NCBI GenBank assembly: GCA_039767595.1
Contig: JBDNBY010000080.1
Coordinates: 1-58,134, forward strand
Direction: 5' to 3'
DNA from: JBDNBY01 sp039767595
GTDB lineage: Bacteria > Pseudomonadota > Alphaproteobacteria > Rhodobacterales > Rhodobacteraceae
DNA length: 58,134 bases
Shown: one piece after another, positions 1-9,400 of the stretch
How the letters are laid out: every line of letters begins with the position of its first letter
How positions within the stretch are numbered: position 1 is the first letter of the stretch
The notes under the pieces: generated by a model
Databases searched by the model: none
What the model saw: the letters and a program-made list of their open reading frames with translations, nothing else
Told to the model about the DNA's origin: nothing
Made by a program: the position numbers and the translations under genes

Positions 1-105
1 ACATTCGTGTTTGAACATTTTGACAGCCTCATGCACGAAGACAGCTTCATGCAGCGGCTCAAACAATTTCAAGCCCGCAGCACGGCGCAAAAGGGGGATG
101 CATGA
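1..105 (+). CDS. C-terminal fragment of an unidentified protein (5' end outside window)
   Basis: An open frame enters at base 1 and runs 34 codons to a TGA at 103-105. The stop overlaps the next start as ATGA, so it is translationally coupled to the glutathione transferase and belongs to the same operon. The tail is hydrophilic (ends with ARSTAQKGDA). Upstream of a thiolase and a FadJ-type enzyme one would expect an acyl-CoA dehydrogenase or similar beta-oxidation protein, but this is context only; the fragment is too short to identify. Confidence 0.6.
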   Translation, partial: TFVFEHFDSLMHEDSFMQRLKQFQARSTAQKGDA

Positions 106-746
106 GTTACAAATTATATTGTTTTGCCGAATCTGGCCATTCTTACAAAATCGCACTGGCGCTCCAATTGGCTGGCGCCAAATGGGATCCAATTTTCGTG
201 GATTTCTTTGCTGGCGAGACGCGCAGCGCGGAATATTTGGCCGAGGTCAATGAAATGGGCGAGGCGCCTGTGTTTGTGGATGGGGACGTCAAACTCACGC
301 AATCGGGCGTGATCCTAGACTACTTTAACGGCCGCATTGGATCCTATTGGGGCGACACCGAGGCGCAGCGCCGCGAGATCCTGCGCTGGATGTTTTGGGA
401 TACGCATAAATTTTCGTCCAACTTAGGGACCGCTCGCTTTTTGATGAATTTCTTTCCCAAGGAAAAGCGCCCCCAAGAGGCCATCGCCAATTTAAACGCA
501 CGCAATCGCGCGGCGTTGAAAACTCTAGAGACACACTTAGAGGGGCGGGACTGGGTGGCCACAGATCGCGCCTCGGCCGCGGATATCTGCTGTAGCGGCT
601 ACTTATTTTACCCCGAAGACTTTGGATTTGAGCGCAGCGCCTATCCCAATATTGATCGCTGGCTGACGAACCTGCAATCGCTGCCCAAGTGGGCCCACCC
701 CTATGACATGATGCAGCGGGCCTTTCCGACTGCCCCAAAGGAGTAA
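102..746 (+). CDS. Glutathione S-transferase family protein
   Basis: A 214-residue protein of normal cytosolic GST length. The N-terminus (MSYKLYCFAESGHSYKIALA) is a thioredoxin-fold start with a Ser near residue 13 in the active-site region; about residue 55 'GEAPVFVDGD' is the cis-Pro glutathione-binding segment, followed by an all-helical C-terminal domain (about 85-210). It lies between an upstream beta-oxidation-linked gene (4-nt overlap) and a thiolase 3 nt downstream. GSTs are common in such fatty-acid operons of Rhodobacterales, where the role is not established; detoxification of reactive enal or epoxide by-products is only a guess. Confidence 0.85.
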   Translation: MSYKLYCFAESGHSYKIALALQLAGAKWDPIFVDFFAGETRSAEYLAEVNEMGEAPVFVDGDVKLTQSGVILDYFNGRIGSYWGDTEAQRREILRWMFWDTHKFSSNLGTARFLMNFFPKEKRPQEAIANLNARNRAALKTLETHLEGRDWVATDRASAADICCSGYLFYPEDFGFERSAYPNIDRWLTNLQSLPKWAHPYDMMQRAFPTAPKE

Positions 747-749
747 GTT

Positions 750-1961
750 ATGACAGATGCCTATATCTATGACGCCGTGCGCAGTCCGCGCGGCAAAGGC
801 CGCAAAGACGGTGCCTTGCACGAAGTGACGGCGCTGAGCCTGTCGGCGCAAATGCTCAATGCGATTAAATCACGCAACGCCCTTGAGGGTCACGCCGTTG
901 AGGATGTGATTTGGGGCAATGTGACCCAAGTCGCCGAACAAGGCGGTTGTTTGGCGCGCTCAGCGGTGTTGGCCTCGGATCTGGATGAGGCGATCCCTGG
1001 ATTGTCGATCAACCGCTTTTGTGCCTCGGGCCTTGAGGCTGCAAACTTAGCCGCGAACCAAGTGCGCGCCGGCGCCGGCCGCGCGTATATCGCCGGCGGC
1101 GTCGAAATGATGAGCCGCGTACCCATGGGCTCCGATGGGGCCGCCATCGCCGTTGACCCCTCATTGGCGATGTCGAGCTATTTCGTGCCCCAAGGGATTT
1201 CCGCCGATATCATCGCAACTGAGTATGGATTTAGCCGCGACGATGCCGACGCCTTTGCCGTCGAAAGCCAACAGCGCGCCAAGGCTGCGTGGGATGACAA
1301 CCGTTTTAGCAAAAGCATTGTGCCCGTACGCGATGTGAACGGGCTGACTATTCTCGAGCATGACGAATATATGCGCCCCCAAACCGATATGCAGGGCCTT
1401 GGCGCCTTGAACGCATCGTTCAAAGATATGGGCGAAGTGATGCCAGGCTTTGATGCCGTCGCGCTCATGAAATACCCTCATCTTGAGCGGATCAACCATA
1501 TCCACCATGCGGGCAATTCATCTGGGATTGTCGATGGTTCTGCGGCAATTTTGATTGGGGACAAGGCCTTTGGCGAGGCTCATGGCCTGCGCCCGCGGGC
1601 CCGTATTCGCGCCACATCCAAAATCGGTACGGACCCGACGATCATGCTCACGGGTCCTGTGCCTGTGACGCATAAGATCCTCGCAGATCATGGGATGGCC
1701 ATCGGCGATATTGATCTGTTTGAAGTCAACGAAGCCTTTGCCTCAGTCGTGCTGCGGTTCATGCAGGCCTTTGATGTCGATGCGTCCAAAGTGAACGTCA
1801 ACGGCGGATCCATCGCCATGGGCCACCCGCTGGGCGCCACAGGGGCGATCATCCTTGGCACGCTGCTGGACGAGTTGGAACGCTCGGACAAAGAAACCGG
1901 CCTCGCCACGCTCTGTATTGCCTCGGGCATGGGCGTCGCGACAATCATCGAACGCGTATAA
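750..1961 (+). CDS. fadA: Acetyl-CoA C-acyltransferase (thiolase)
   Basis: A 403-residue thiolase, the usual family length. The acyl-accepting Cys91 lies in 'NRFCASGLEAAN', the catalytic His359 in 'GGSIAMGHPLGATGA' and the second Cys389 in 'CIASGMGV'. It should cleave 3-ketoacyl-CoA with CoA to acetyl-CoA and a shortened acyl-CoA, the last step of beta-oxidation. The gene is 3 nt after the GST and 12 nt before the FadJ-type gene, with a GGAG-like site before that next gene, so the two form the usual thiolase/multifunctional enzyme pair. A biosynthetic acetoacetyl-CoA thiolase role is possible, but the FadJ neighbour favours degradation. Confidence 0.92.
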   Translation: MTDAYIYDAVRSPRGKGRKDGALHEVTALSLSAQMLNAIKSRNALEGHAVEDVIWGNVTQVAEQGGCLARSAVLASDLDEAIPGLSINRFCASGLEAANLAANQVRAGAGRAYIAGGVEMMSRVPMGSDGAAIAVDPSLAMSSYFVPQGISADIIATEYGFSRDDADAFAVESQQRAKAAWDDNRFSKSIVPVRDVNGLTILEHDEYMRPQTDMQGLGALNASFKDMGEVMPGFDAVALMKYPHLERINHIHHAGNSSGIVDGSAAILIGDKAFGEAHGLRPRARIRATSKIGTDPTIMLTGPVPVTHKILADHGMAIGDIDLFEVNEAFASVVLRFMQAFDVDASKVNVNGGSIAMGHPLGATGAIILGTLLDELERSDKETGLATLCIASGMGVATIIERV

Positions 1962-1973
1962 GGAGACGGAACA

Positions 1974-4169
1974 ATGAGCGATTTTACTCTGGATAAACAC
2001 GCCGATGGCGTTGCCGTCATCACGTGGGACACGGCCAAAAAATCTATGAACGTCATGAACGAACAGGGTTTTATCGACCTTGAGGCAATGATTGACGACT
2101 GCCTTGGGGATGAGGCCGTCAAAGGGGTGATATTAACCTCTGGCAAGGAGGGATCCTTTGCCGGCGGCATGGATCTTAATATCATTGCGAAGATGAAAGA
2201 ACTGGCCGGCGACGACCCAGCGCGCGGTCTATTTGATGGGATTATGAACATCCACCGCCTCCTGCGCAAGATTGAGCGCGCGGGCATGGATCCCAAAACG
2301 AACAAAGGCGGCAAGCCGATCGCCTGTGTGATGCCCGGCACTGGGCTTGGCATTGGGTTCGAAGTGCCGCTGGCCTGCCACCGTATTTTTGCTGCCACCA
2401 ACCCCAAGGCGAAAATTGGTCTGCCTGAAATCAAAGTGGGCATTTTCCCAGGTGCTGGCGGCACAACCCGTTTGGTGCGCAAATTGGGCGTGATGGGCGC
2501 ATCGCAATTTTTGCTCGAGGGCAAGCTTTTGACCCCAGCCAAGGCCAAGGCGGCCGGCCTCATTGACGAAGTGTCAGACGATCCGATGGCCGATGCCCGC
2601 GCTTGGGTGCTCTCGGCAACCGATGCCGATATCCTCAAACCATGGGACGCCAAGGGCTATAAAATGCCAGGCGGCACGCCCTATCATCCTGCGGGCTTTA
2701 TGACATTCGTGGGCGCATCGGCCATGGTCCATGGCAAAACCAAAGGGGTCTATCCTGCGGCCAAAGCCATGCTCAGCGCCGTCTACGAAGGGGCGCAAGT
2801 GCCCTTTGACACCGCCCTTAAAATCGAAGCGCGCTGGTTCAGCAATATTTTGATGAACCCAAGCTCTTCGGCGATGATCCGCAGCCTCTTTATCAACAAA
2901 GAGGCCCTCGAAAAGGGCGCGTCGCGCCCTGCTGGGGTTGCTGATCAATGTGTGCGCAAGCTGGGCATCTTGGGTGCCGGCATGATGGGCGCGGGCATTG
3001 CGCTTGTCTCCGCCCAAGCGGGGATTGAGGTCGTGTTGATCGACCAATCCCAAGAGGCGGCCGACAAAGGCAAAGCCTATAGCGCGGCCTATCTCGACAA
3101 AGGAATGAAGCGCGGCAAAACCACCACCGATCAAAAAGAGGCTATTTTAGCGCGTATCACTGCAACGCCCGATTATGCGGCCCTTGCGGATGCCGATTTA
3201 ATCATTGAGGCCGTCTTTGAAGATCCAAAAATCAAAGCTCAAGTGACCCAAGAGGTCCTCAAACATGCGCCGCAAGATGTGATTTTTGCCTCCAACACCT
3301 CGACATTGCCGATCAGCGAATTGGCCAAAGCCTCGAACAATCAAGAGCAGTTTATCGGCATTCACTTCTTCTCCCCTGTTGAGAAAATGCTCTTGGTCGA
3401 AATCATCAAAGGCGCGAACACCGGCGATCGCGCCGTGGCCAAAGCCTTGGATTATGTGCGGCAAATCAAAAAGACACCGATCGTTGTCAATGACGAGCGG
3501 TTCTTTTATGCCAATCGCTGTATCATCCCCTACCTCAACGAAGGGATGCGGATGGTTGCCGAGGGGATCAATCCCAACTTGATTGAGAACGCCGCCGCGC
3601 AACTTGGCTTCCCTGTGGGGCCGTTGCAATTGGTGGATGAGACATCTATCGAATTGGGCGCAAAAATCGCCCGCGCCACACGTGCGGCGATGGGCGATGC
3701 CTATCCCGATGGCGCCGTGGACGAAGTGATCTTTTGGCTAGAGGGGCTGGGCCGTTTGGGGCGCAAAACGCACCAAGGGTTCTATGATTATGACGACAAA
3801 GGTAAACGCACAGGTATCTGGCCCGGCCTTGCCGATCAATACCCTCTCGCCGCCGACCAGCCCGATCTGCAAGAGATCAAAGATCGACTGATCTTTGTCC
3901 AAGCCCTCGAAGCTGTGCGCGCCTTAGAGCAATCTGTCCTAGAGGATATCCGCGAAGGCGACGTAGGCGCCATTCTAGGCTGGGGGTTTGCGCCGTGGTC
4001 TGGTGGACCGTTCTCATGGCTCGATATGCTCGGCAGCCCCTATGCCGCCGAACGTGCAACGCAATTGGCAGCGGCGCATGGCCCGCGGTTCAGCTGTCCC
4101 CCGCTGTTGCAAAGCATGGCAGATACAGGCGCTTCATTTTACAAAGGCATATCGGCCCAAGCGGCATAA
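1974..4169 (+). CDS. fadJ: Fatty acid oxidation multifunctional enzyme (enoyl-CoA hydratase/3-hydroxyacyl-CoA dehydrogenase)
   Basis: 731 residues, matching FadJ/FadB alpha subunits. The N-terminal crotonase domain (about 1-270) has the oxyanion-hole segment 'GKEGSFAGGMDL', and Glu residues in 'GIGFEVPLACH' and 'LPEIKVGIFPGAGG'. A linker leads to the NAD-binding Rossmann motif 'GILGAGMMGAGIA' near residue 334 and the dehydrogenase domain with 'ASNTSTLPISELA' and 'GIHFFSPVEKM'. It hydrates enoyl-CoA and oxidises the L-3-hydroxyacyl-CoA product, feeding the thiolase encoded just upstream. Last gene of the operon; a strong terminator follows. Confidence 0.93.
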   Translation: MSDFTLDKHADGVAVITWDTAKKSMNVMNEQGFIDLEAMIDDCLGDEAVKGVILTSGKEGSFAGGMDLNIIAKMKELAGDDPARGLFDGIMNIHRLLRKIERAGMDPKTNKGGKPIACVMPGTGLGIGFEVPLACHRIFAATNPKAKIGLPEIKVGIFPGAGGTTRLVRKLGVMGASQFLLEGKLLTPAKAKAAGLIDEVSDDPMADARAWVLSATDADILKPWDAKGYKMPGGTPYHPAGFMTFVGASAMVHGKTKGVYPAAKAMLSAVYEGAQVPFDTALKIEARWFSNILMNPSSSAMIRSLFINKEALEKGASRPAGVADQCVRKLGILGAGMMGAGIALVSAQAGIEVVLIDQSQEAADKGKAYSAAYLDKGMKRGKTTTDQKEAILARITATPDYAALADADLIIEAVFEDPKIKAQVTQEVLKHAPQDVIFASNTSTLPISELAKASNNQEQFIGIHFFSPVEKMLLVEIIKGANTGDRAVAKALDYVRQIKKTPIVVNDERFFYANRCIIPYLNEGMRMVAEGINPNLIENAAAQLGFPVGPLQLVDETSIELGAKIARATRAAMGDAYPDGAVDEVIFWLEGLGRLGRKTHQGFYDYDDKGKRTGIWPGLADQYPLAADQPDLQEIKDRLIFVQALEAVRALEQSVLEDIREGDVGAILGWGFAPWSGGPFSWLDMLGSPYAAERATQLAAAHGPRFSCPPLLQSMADTGASFYKGISAQAA

Positions 4170-4200
4170 AACGGCGCCTGCGCAGTATCAACACATTTTG

Positions 4201-4229
4201 AAATGGCCCCTCTCATAGGGGGCCATTTT
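4201..4229. terminator. Bidirectional Rho-independent terminator between convergent genes
   Basis: Perfect 10-bp stem AAATGGCCCC / GGGGCCATTT with an 8-base loop. Its A/T ends give a U-run on both strands, so it can end fadJ transcription rightward and the EamA gene leftward. Confidence 0.85.
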
Positions 4230-4240
4230 CATGCCGCGCT

Positions 4241-5152
4241 CTAGCGTTCGGCGCGCTGTGTGCGCAGTGAAATGGTCGCCGAAGCCATGACAATCACGCC
4301 AATGCCGATCATCTGAACAACATCGATCACCTGCCCCAGCCATAGAAATGCGAAAAACGGACCAAAAACAAACACCGTATTTTCAAGCACGGCAATCTCT
4401 GCTGTCTCGCCCAATTGATAGGCTTTGGTCACGAAAACAGTGATCAACACCGATCCAAACATCTGTAAAATCAGCTCATTTTGAACGGCGCTCACATCCC
4501 AGACCCACCCACGGCTCAGATACTCGGGAAGTCCCGCCAAAAGAGCCGGATCAATGACAGACACCGTCATCAGGCCAAGTACGCCCCAGATCCCTTGGAC
4601 CGCGACCATTGCCACCACCAAGGTCAAAGCACTCTCTCCCGCGCAGCGTTGCCGCGTGATAATCGCCGCACAGGCATACAGAAACCCAGCGCTCAGCGCG
4701 GCAAAGACACTTGGATGCACTTGGGTGATATTCAGCTTTTGCACCATTAAAATCCCGCAAAACCCTAAAACGGCTGCCCCCACGCGCACAGGGCCAATCG
4801 CACTGCGCAAGAAAAACAGCGTGATCAGAGCGACAAAAATCGGCGAGGCATACATGCCCGCCAAGGCCTGCGCCAAGGGCATCACGCCAAGCGCGCCAAA
4901 ATAAATACTGAGCCCCGTCCCAAAGAGTGCCGAGCGCAGCACCACCCAGCGCCACTGCCCCACTTCTAAGCGCCCCAAATGAAACAGACGCGCGCACAGT
5001 AAGGCCAGCGGGATCATGCAAACCGCCCGAAGTAAAAGCAATTGCCACAGCCCCATCACTTGGGAAATCGAGGCGACAAACACGTCAATGACGCCGATCG
5101 TCAACATCGCACCTAAGATAAAGAGCCGCGCGCGCGTATTGAATGTGCTCAT
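4241..5152 (-). CDS. EamA/DMT-family transporter
   Basis: A 303-residue, highly hydrophobic protein with about ten predicted membrane segments in two five-helix repeats, the usual form of EamA (drug/metabolite transporter) proteins. The second repeat carries the typical 'GETAEIAVLENTVFVFGPFFAF' type of segment near residues 235-260 and the protein ends in a basic cytoplasmic tail (SLRTQRAER). It probably exports a small metabolite across the inner membrane; the substrate cannot be told. It is divergent from the acyl-CoA synthetase and convergent with fadJ. Confidence 0.85.
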   Translation of the reverse strand: MSTFNTRARLFILGAMLTIGVIDVFVASISQVMGLWQLLLLRAVCMIPLALLCARLFHLGRLEVGQWRWVVLRSALFGTGLSIYFGALGVMPLAQALAGMYASPIFVALITLFFLRSAIGPVRVGAAVLGFCGILMVQKLNITQVHPSVFAALSAGFLYACAAIITRQRCAGESALTLVVAMVAVQGIWGVLGLMTVSVIDPALLAGLPEYLSRGWVWDVSAVQNELILQMFGSVLITVFVTKAYQLGETAEIAVLENTVFVFGPFFAFLWLGQVIDVVQMIGIGVIVMASATISLRTQRAER

Positions 5153-5236
5153 GTCAAAATTGCCTCTTTTTCATCGTTGAAATATTCCTTATGCATTTTG
5201 CAACGCAACAACAATTGAAACTATAAGGAAACCGAC

Positions 5237-6862
5237 ATGGGATGGCTTCGTGATGAAACGGGACTGGACAAAAACGCGGCAAATTACGTTGCCCTTTCTC
5301 CGCTGAGCTTTTTGCAGCGGGCCGTTACGATTTACCCACAGCATCCTGCGACAATCTACGGCAAAACCACGCAGACGTATCAGCAATATTACAAACGGAT
5401 CACCAAGCTTGCCGCCGCCCTCAGCGCCGCAGGCATCCAAGCGGGTGATGTTGTCTCAACCCTTTTGCCGAACATCCCGCAGCATGCCGAGGCGCATTTT
5501 GCCATTCCCGCCACGGGCGCGGTGATCAACGCGATCAACACCCGCCTTGATGTAAGCACAGTGGCCTATATTTTCGATCACTCCGAATGTAAAATTGTTC
5601 TATGTGACAGCGCCTTGGTGCCCCTCGCCGAAGAGGCGATCGCCCAGATGGACGGCGCCGCGCCGCGCATCATCGAAGTTGTCGATCTTGAGGCCAATTG
5701 CACCGCATCAGGGCGTCATGACACTTATGAAGATTTCTTGGCCAAGGGCGATGATGGCTATGCATGGGTTTTGCCCCAAGACGAATGGGAAAGCATTGCT
5801 CTGAATTATACATCTGGCACAACGGGCCGCCCCAAGGGCGTCGTCTATCATCATCGCGGCGCCTATTTAAACGCGATGGGTCAGGTGATCTCGCTGCGCA
5901 TGGTGCTGCATCCGGTCTATTTGGCGATTGTGCCGCTGTTCCATTGCAACAACTGGTGCCACACTTGGATGATGCCGGTCATTGGCGGTACTTTTGTGGG
6001 ATGCCGCGATATCACCGCCAAGAATATCTATGATGCCATCAGGGATCACGGCGTCACGCATTTCTCAGGCGCGCCGATTGTCTTGAACATGATCGTCAAC
6101 GCCAAAGAGGACGAGCGCCGCCCCTTCGATCATATCGTCGAAGTGGGCACCGCAGGCGCCCCGCCCGCCGCCGCCACATTGGCCGCGATCGAGCCTTTGG
6201 GCTTTAACGTCACGCAGCTCTATGGCCTCACAGAAACCTATGGCCCCGCCGTCGAATGCTATTGGAACGATGAGCAATGGGGCGATCTACAAGGCGAGGC
6301 ACGCGCAGCTATGAAAGCGCGCACAGGGATCGCCATGCCCTTTATGGAGCCGATCCAAGTGTGGGACAGCGCCCATAACACGATCCCCATGGACGGCGAG
6401 GCCACGGGCGAAGTGGTCTTTCGCGGCAATGGCGTGATGAAAGGCTATTTCAAAAACCCACAAGCCACGGCCGAGGCCTTTGCCGGCGGCATGTTCCACT
6501 CGGGCGATATCGCCAAACACCATCCCGACAGCTATATCCAAATCGCCGATCGCGCCAAGGATATCATCATTTCAGGGGGCGAGAATATTTCCTCTGTCGA
6601 AGTCGAAGGCGTCCTGATGGGCCACCCCGCCGTGAGCCTTTGCTCCGTCGTGGCCAAACCAGATGAGAAATGGGGCGAAGTGCCTTGTGCCTTTATCGAA
6701 TTAAAAGACGGCGCTGACGTGAGCAAAGAGGAGTTAAATAGCTTTGCACGCAGCAAGCTGGCTGGCTTTAAAACGCCCAAAGACTACCGTTTTCAAGAGC
6801 TGCCCAAAACCTCAACTGGAAAAATCCAGAAATTCGAACTCCGCAAACAGTTCAAGACATAA
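5237..6862 (+). CDS. Acyl-CoA synthetase (AMP-forming, ANL superfamily)
   Basis: 541 residues. The AMP-binding P-loop motif 'YTSGTTGRPKG' is near residue 191, 'QLYGLTETYGP' is the A5 motif, 'MFHSGDIAKHHPDSYIQIADRAKD' region carries the A7/A8 hinge, and the C-terminal 'KTSTGKIQKFELR' holds the catalytic Lys. The start has a TAAGGA site 8 nt upstream. It activates a carboxylic acid to its CoA thioester with ATP. The N-terminus (LDKNAANYVALSPLSFLQRA) is of the type annotated as acyl-CoA synthetase in alphaproteobacteria, which includes methylmercaptopropionate- and medium-chain-acid-activating enzymes; the substrate is not decidable here. Confidence 0.88.
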   Translation: MGWLRDETGLDKNAANYVALSPLSFLQRAVTIYPQHPATIYGKTTQTYQQYYKRITKLAAALSAAGIQAGDVVSTLLPNIPQHAEAHFAIPATGAVINAINTRLDVSTVAYIFDHSECKIVLCDSALVPLAEEAIAQMDGAAPRIIEVVDLEANCTASGRHDTYEDFLAKGDDGYAWVLPQDEWESIALNYTSGTTGRPKGVVYHHRGAYLNAMGQVISLRMVLHPVYLAIVPLFHCNNWCHTWMMPVIGGTFVGCRDITAKNIYDAIRDHGVTHFSGAPIVLNMIVNAKEDERRPFDHIVEVGTAGAPPAAATLAAIEPLGFNVTQLYGLTETYGPAVECYWNDEQWGDLQGEARAAMKARTGIAMPFMEPIQVWDSAHNTIPMDGEATGEVVFRGNGVMKGYFKNPQATAEAFAGGMFHSGDIAKHHPDSYIQIADRAKDIIISGGENISSVEVEGVLMGHPAVSLCSVVAKPDEKWGEVPCAFIELKDGADVSKEELNSFARSKLAGFKTPKDYRFQELPKTSTGKIQKFELRKQFKT

Positions 6863-6873
6863 AGGGTCACAAT

Positions 6874-7773
6874 GTGACGGCCATAACGCATTATAGCTCA
6901 CTCGAGGGGATCGGAAAATGGCGCAGTGATGCCTTGTCTGTCCCCATGGGTGTTGCGGTGGTCTTGGGAAAACGGTCCTTGATGATCCAAGATATCGTCG
7001 CCCCAGATCGTCTGATTGCGCATTGGGATTTGGCGGCCATCACGCGGCGGCGGGCCGATCCCGAATGGGGTGTATGCTATTCCACGGGTCCCACACGCGA
7101 CGAAGAGCTTTGGATTTCCGCAGATCAAACCGACCTGATCGCAGCGCTCGACACTCTCGAGGATGTCTTGCGCCCGCCTGTCATTCCCCACAATCGCCCA
7201 TGGGGGCGGATCATTGGGCTTGCTCTGGGCGCCTGTGTGATGGGCTATGCGGTGTGGACCGCGCCGTCATGGAAGACCACGCTGCTACAAGATAGCCTGA
7301 CACCGCCGATGCGCCAATCGATCACCCAAGGCTTGATTAGCGAACTCACCGAACAAGGGGCACTGTGCTCCCTGCCCCAAAATGACACGTTACTGGCCGA
7401 GCTGAACACAAGCTTTGGCCATGATGCGACGGTCTATATTGATCAACGTCCTGCGCAACCGGCCACGTTTCTCAGCCGCACCGCCCTGTTATTGCCGCGC
7501 GACGCATTTGAGAGCATGAATGATCAAGAGGCTCGCGCTGTGCTGCCGCAACTCGCGGCGCAAGATGATCCATTGGCAAACGCGATGATCAAGCTGGACT
7601 TTATTCAAGCCGTCCGATTTTGGCTCTCTGGTCATCTCACCCATGACGCGCAGACAGACGTGCTCGATCACATCACCGCGGCCCCGCAAATCAGCACACA
7701 GACCACCAGTAAAAAGATAACAGGCGCTCTTTACGAACGCCTGCTGTCAAAATGCTTCTCACATACGGACTAA
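6874..7773 (+). CDS. Uncharacterised single-span membrane protein
   Basis: 299 residues from a GTG start; an ATG two bases earlier is immediately followed by TGA, and AAAGGG lies 7 nt upstream of the GTG. An N-terminal soluble region (about 1-105) is followed by one membrane helix ('IIGLALGACVMGYAVWTA', about 112-130) and a periplasmic or cytoplasmic C-terminal half. The region 'LLLPRDAFESMNDQEARAVLPQLAAQDDP' is faintly reminiscent of M48 peptidase segments but has no HExxH zinc site, so no activity is assigned. It begins 11 nt after the acyl-CoA synthetase and is probably co-transcribed. Confidence 0.7.
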   Translation: MTAITHYSSLEGIGKWRSDALSVPMGVAVVLGKRSLMIQDIVAPDRLIAHWDLAAITRRRADPEWGVCYSTGPTRDEELWISADQTDLIAALDTLEDVLRPPVIPHNRPWGRIIGLALGACVMGYAVWTAPSWKTTLLQDSLTPPMRQSITQGLISELTEQGALCSLPQNDTLLAELNTSFGHDATVYIDQRPAQPATFLSRTALLLPRDAFESMNDQEARAVLPQLAAQDDPLANAMIKLDFIQAVRFWLSGHLTHDAQTDVLDHITAAPQISTQTTSKKITGALYERLLSKCFSHTD

Positions 7774-7780
7774 AGCGGCC

Positions 7781-9280
7781 CTAGCGGACAAACGCATCGG
7801 CAAACCCAGCCGACCGCGCCGCAGATAGGGCGCGCGGCACAGACTGCGGCGCCACTGGCCCCACCATCACAACAGTCAATCCTCGTGCAGCCGTTTGCGC
7901 CACAGGCAACCCTTGGGCATTCAACCGCTGCATGGTGCGCGCAGCATTGCCTGCATTCTTAAAGGACGCCACTTGGATATACCGCCCCGCACTGGTCTGC
8001 GGCTCTGCCGCAAATCCAAGCCGTGTTGGCGCCACCTGTGCCGTCGGCGCGGCCTGACGAGGCACAGTGTTCGTCCAAACTTGCTGCATGCTGGGCGTTG
8101 TGGCCGTTGGCACGGACCGTTCAAACCGACCGTCATTATAGGCAGCTTTGTATTTCTGCGCCGCTATATTTTGGCGTGTTGCAGTGCCAAATCCAAAATG
8201 CGAAGTGGTCCCAATTGCGTTGGCCTGCCGGCGCTCGGCGCGTCTAGACACGGCGCGCATCGCAGGTGCTGCACCGTACGACACTGCAACAGTGTTCATC
8301 GGAGCTGTTTTCGCCGCGGCCGCACGGGGCGAAGAGGTGATACCGCTGACACGCGATGGCGCCGCTCCATATACCATGGTGACAGGCGATTGCGACTGCG
8401 GCGTGCAGCGAATTTGGTAGCCCTGAACATCATCAAGATAACGGGCTGACACAGCCGTCACATTGCCGCACGCGCTGCGGACGTCATTGGCTTGCTGCGG
8501 TGACAAGGTCACTGGCGCAATTTTCGGCGCGGCCCCTTTTGCCGTACCAGCGGCGCCAGCCGCCATCGTGCGGTTGCCCTTGGCAATCGTTCTATATTCT
8601 GGTGGCACACTGCCAGTTGCGGAATCAAAAACGCGCATCATTGGCTCTGCCATGCTGAGCGTTGCGGCATTATTCGATGACGGCAGACGCGGCGCGGGTG
8701 GCTCACTTGTAACGATGTCTTCCATCCCGCCGATGGTATTCTCACTCGCCCCAGTCACAGTCCCCATCAACGCGGCCATATCCGCCTCTGACAAAGCGGT
8801 AACAGCCCCGCTTGCGGAAGCTACGGGGGTGTCGGCCGGCGTATTGATTGCGTCATCTGCGAAAATAGTCACGGCTTCATTCGTATCGACAGTTGGTGTG
8901 TCTGCCACTGTTGCGGCGGCAGGCGCAGCTGGAGCTGCGTCTGATCCCGTGGGTGCGTCGAACAAGCTGCTCAAGTCCGTTTCTTGTGCAGCGGCGGCAG
9001 CCTCGGGCGATGGGGTCGCTTCAGCAATAGCTGTATCGAGGACATCATTGGTCGGCGTCAGGCCACATAAATGCGTTTTATCACGGCGCATCCGTGGCAC
9101 CCAGACGACATTATTGTCGACACCGGCACGAATAAACGCACAGCCATTGGTATCCACATATTGCGTCCCGGTATAGGATGTCGGTGGCACTTCCGCAGGA
9201 ATTTCAGATTGCGCCCATGCTGATCCAACGCTCAGCGCGATACCGCCAACTGCCCCCCAAATCTTTGACCGATGATCCAT
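7781..9280 (-). CDS. Secreted/periplasmic SPOR-domain protein
   Basis: 499 residues. A Sec signal peptide (MDHRSKIWGAVGGIALSVGSAWA) with a likely cut after 'AWA' is followed by a short Cys-containing region (C47, C73) and a long Ala/Thr/Pro-rich low-complexity linker (about 90-420). The last about 70 residues form a SPOR domain ('GRYIQVASFKNAGNAARTMQRL' start, ending 'SAGFADAFVR'), which binds denuded septal peptidoglycan glycan in known members. A GGAG site precedes the ATG by about 7 nt. Probably a cell-envelope or division-associated protein; convergent with the unknown gene at 7773 with only 7 nt between stops. Confidence 0.8.
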   Translation of the reverse strand: MDHRSKIWGAVGGIALSVGSAWAQSEIPAEVPPTSYTGTQYVDTNGCAFIRAGVDNNVVWVPRMRRDKTHLCGLTPTNDVLDTAIAEATPSPEAAAAAQETDLSSLFDAPTGSDAAPAAPAAATVADTPTVDTNEAVTIFADDAINTPADTPVASASGAVTALSEADMAALMGTVTGASENTIGGMEDIVTSEPPAPRLPSSNNAATLSMAEPMMRVFDSATGSVPPEYRTIAKGNRTMAAGAAGTAKGAAPKIAPVTLSPQQANDVRSACGNVTAVSARYLDDVQGYQIRCTPQSQSPVTMVYGAAPSRVSGITSSPRAAAAKTAPMNTVAVSYGAAPAMRAVSRRAERRQANAIGTTSHFGFGTATRQNIAAQKYKAAYNDGRFERSVPTATTPSMQQVWTNTVPRQAAPTAQVAPTRLGFAAEPQTSAGRYIQVASFKNAGNAARTMQRLNAQGLPVAQTAARGLTVVMVGPVAPQSVPRALSAARSAGFADAFVR

Positions 9281-9400
9281 ACCTTACTCCGCCTTTACCG
9301 ATTTGCGCCCAAAATTCCTGATCTTGTGTCTCAAGTAAAGATCTTGTGGAGAGTCGGCGAGGTTTAACTCAATCTAGTAGTGTAAATTATGGGGTGAAAC

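Noticed and set aside
1688..2653. Long antisense open frame (321 codons) over the thiolase and fadJ genes
   Set aside because: Opposite strand of well-supported genes, no family features; a by-product of codon bias. The same holds for antisense frames at 13954-14652, 15584-16549, 27716-28408, 33395-34210, 37509-38258, 55711-56496 and 56562-57395.
8463..9176. Forward open frame of 237 codons opposite the SPOR-domain gene
   Set aside because: Ala/Val/Ser-rich mirror of a low-complexity linker; the reverse-strand gene has a signal peptide, SPOR domain and ribosome-binding site.
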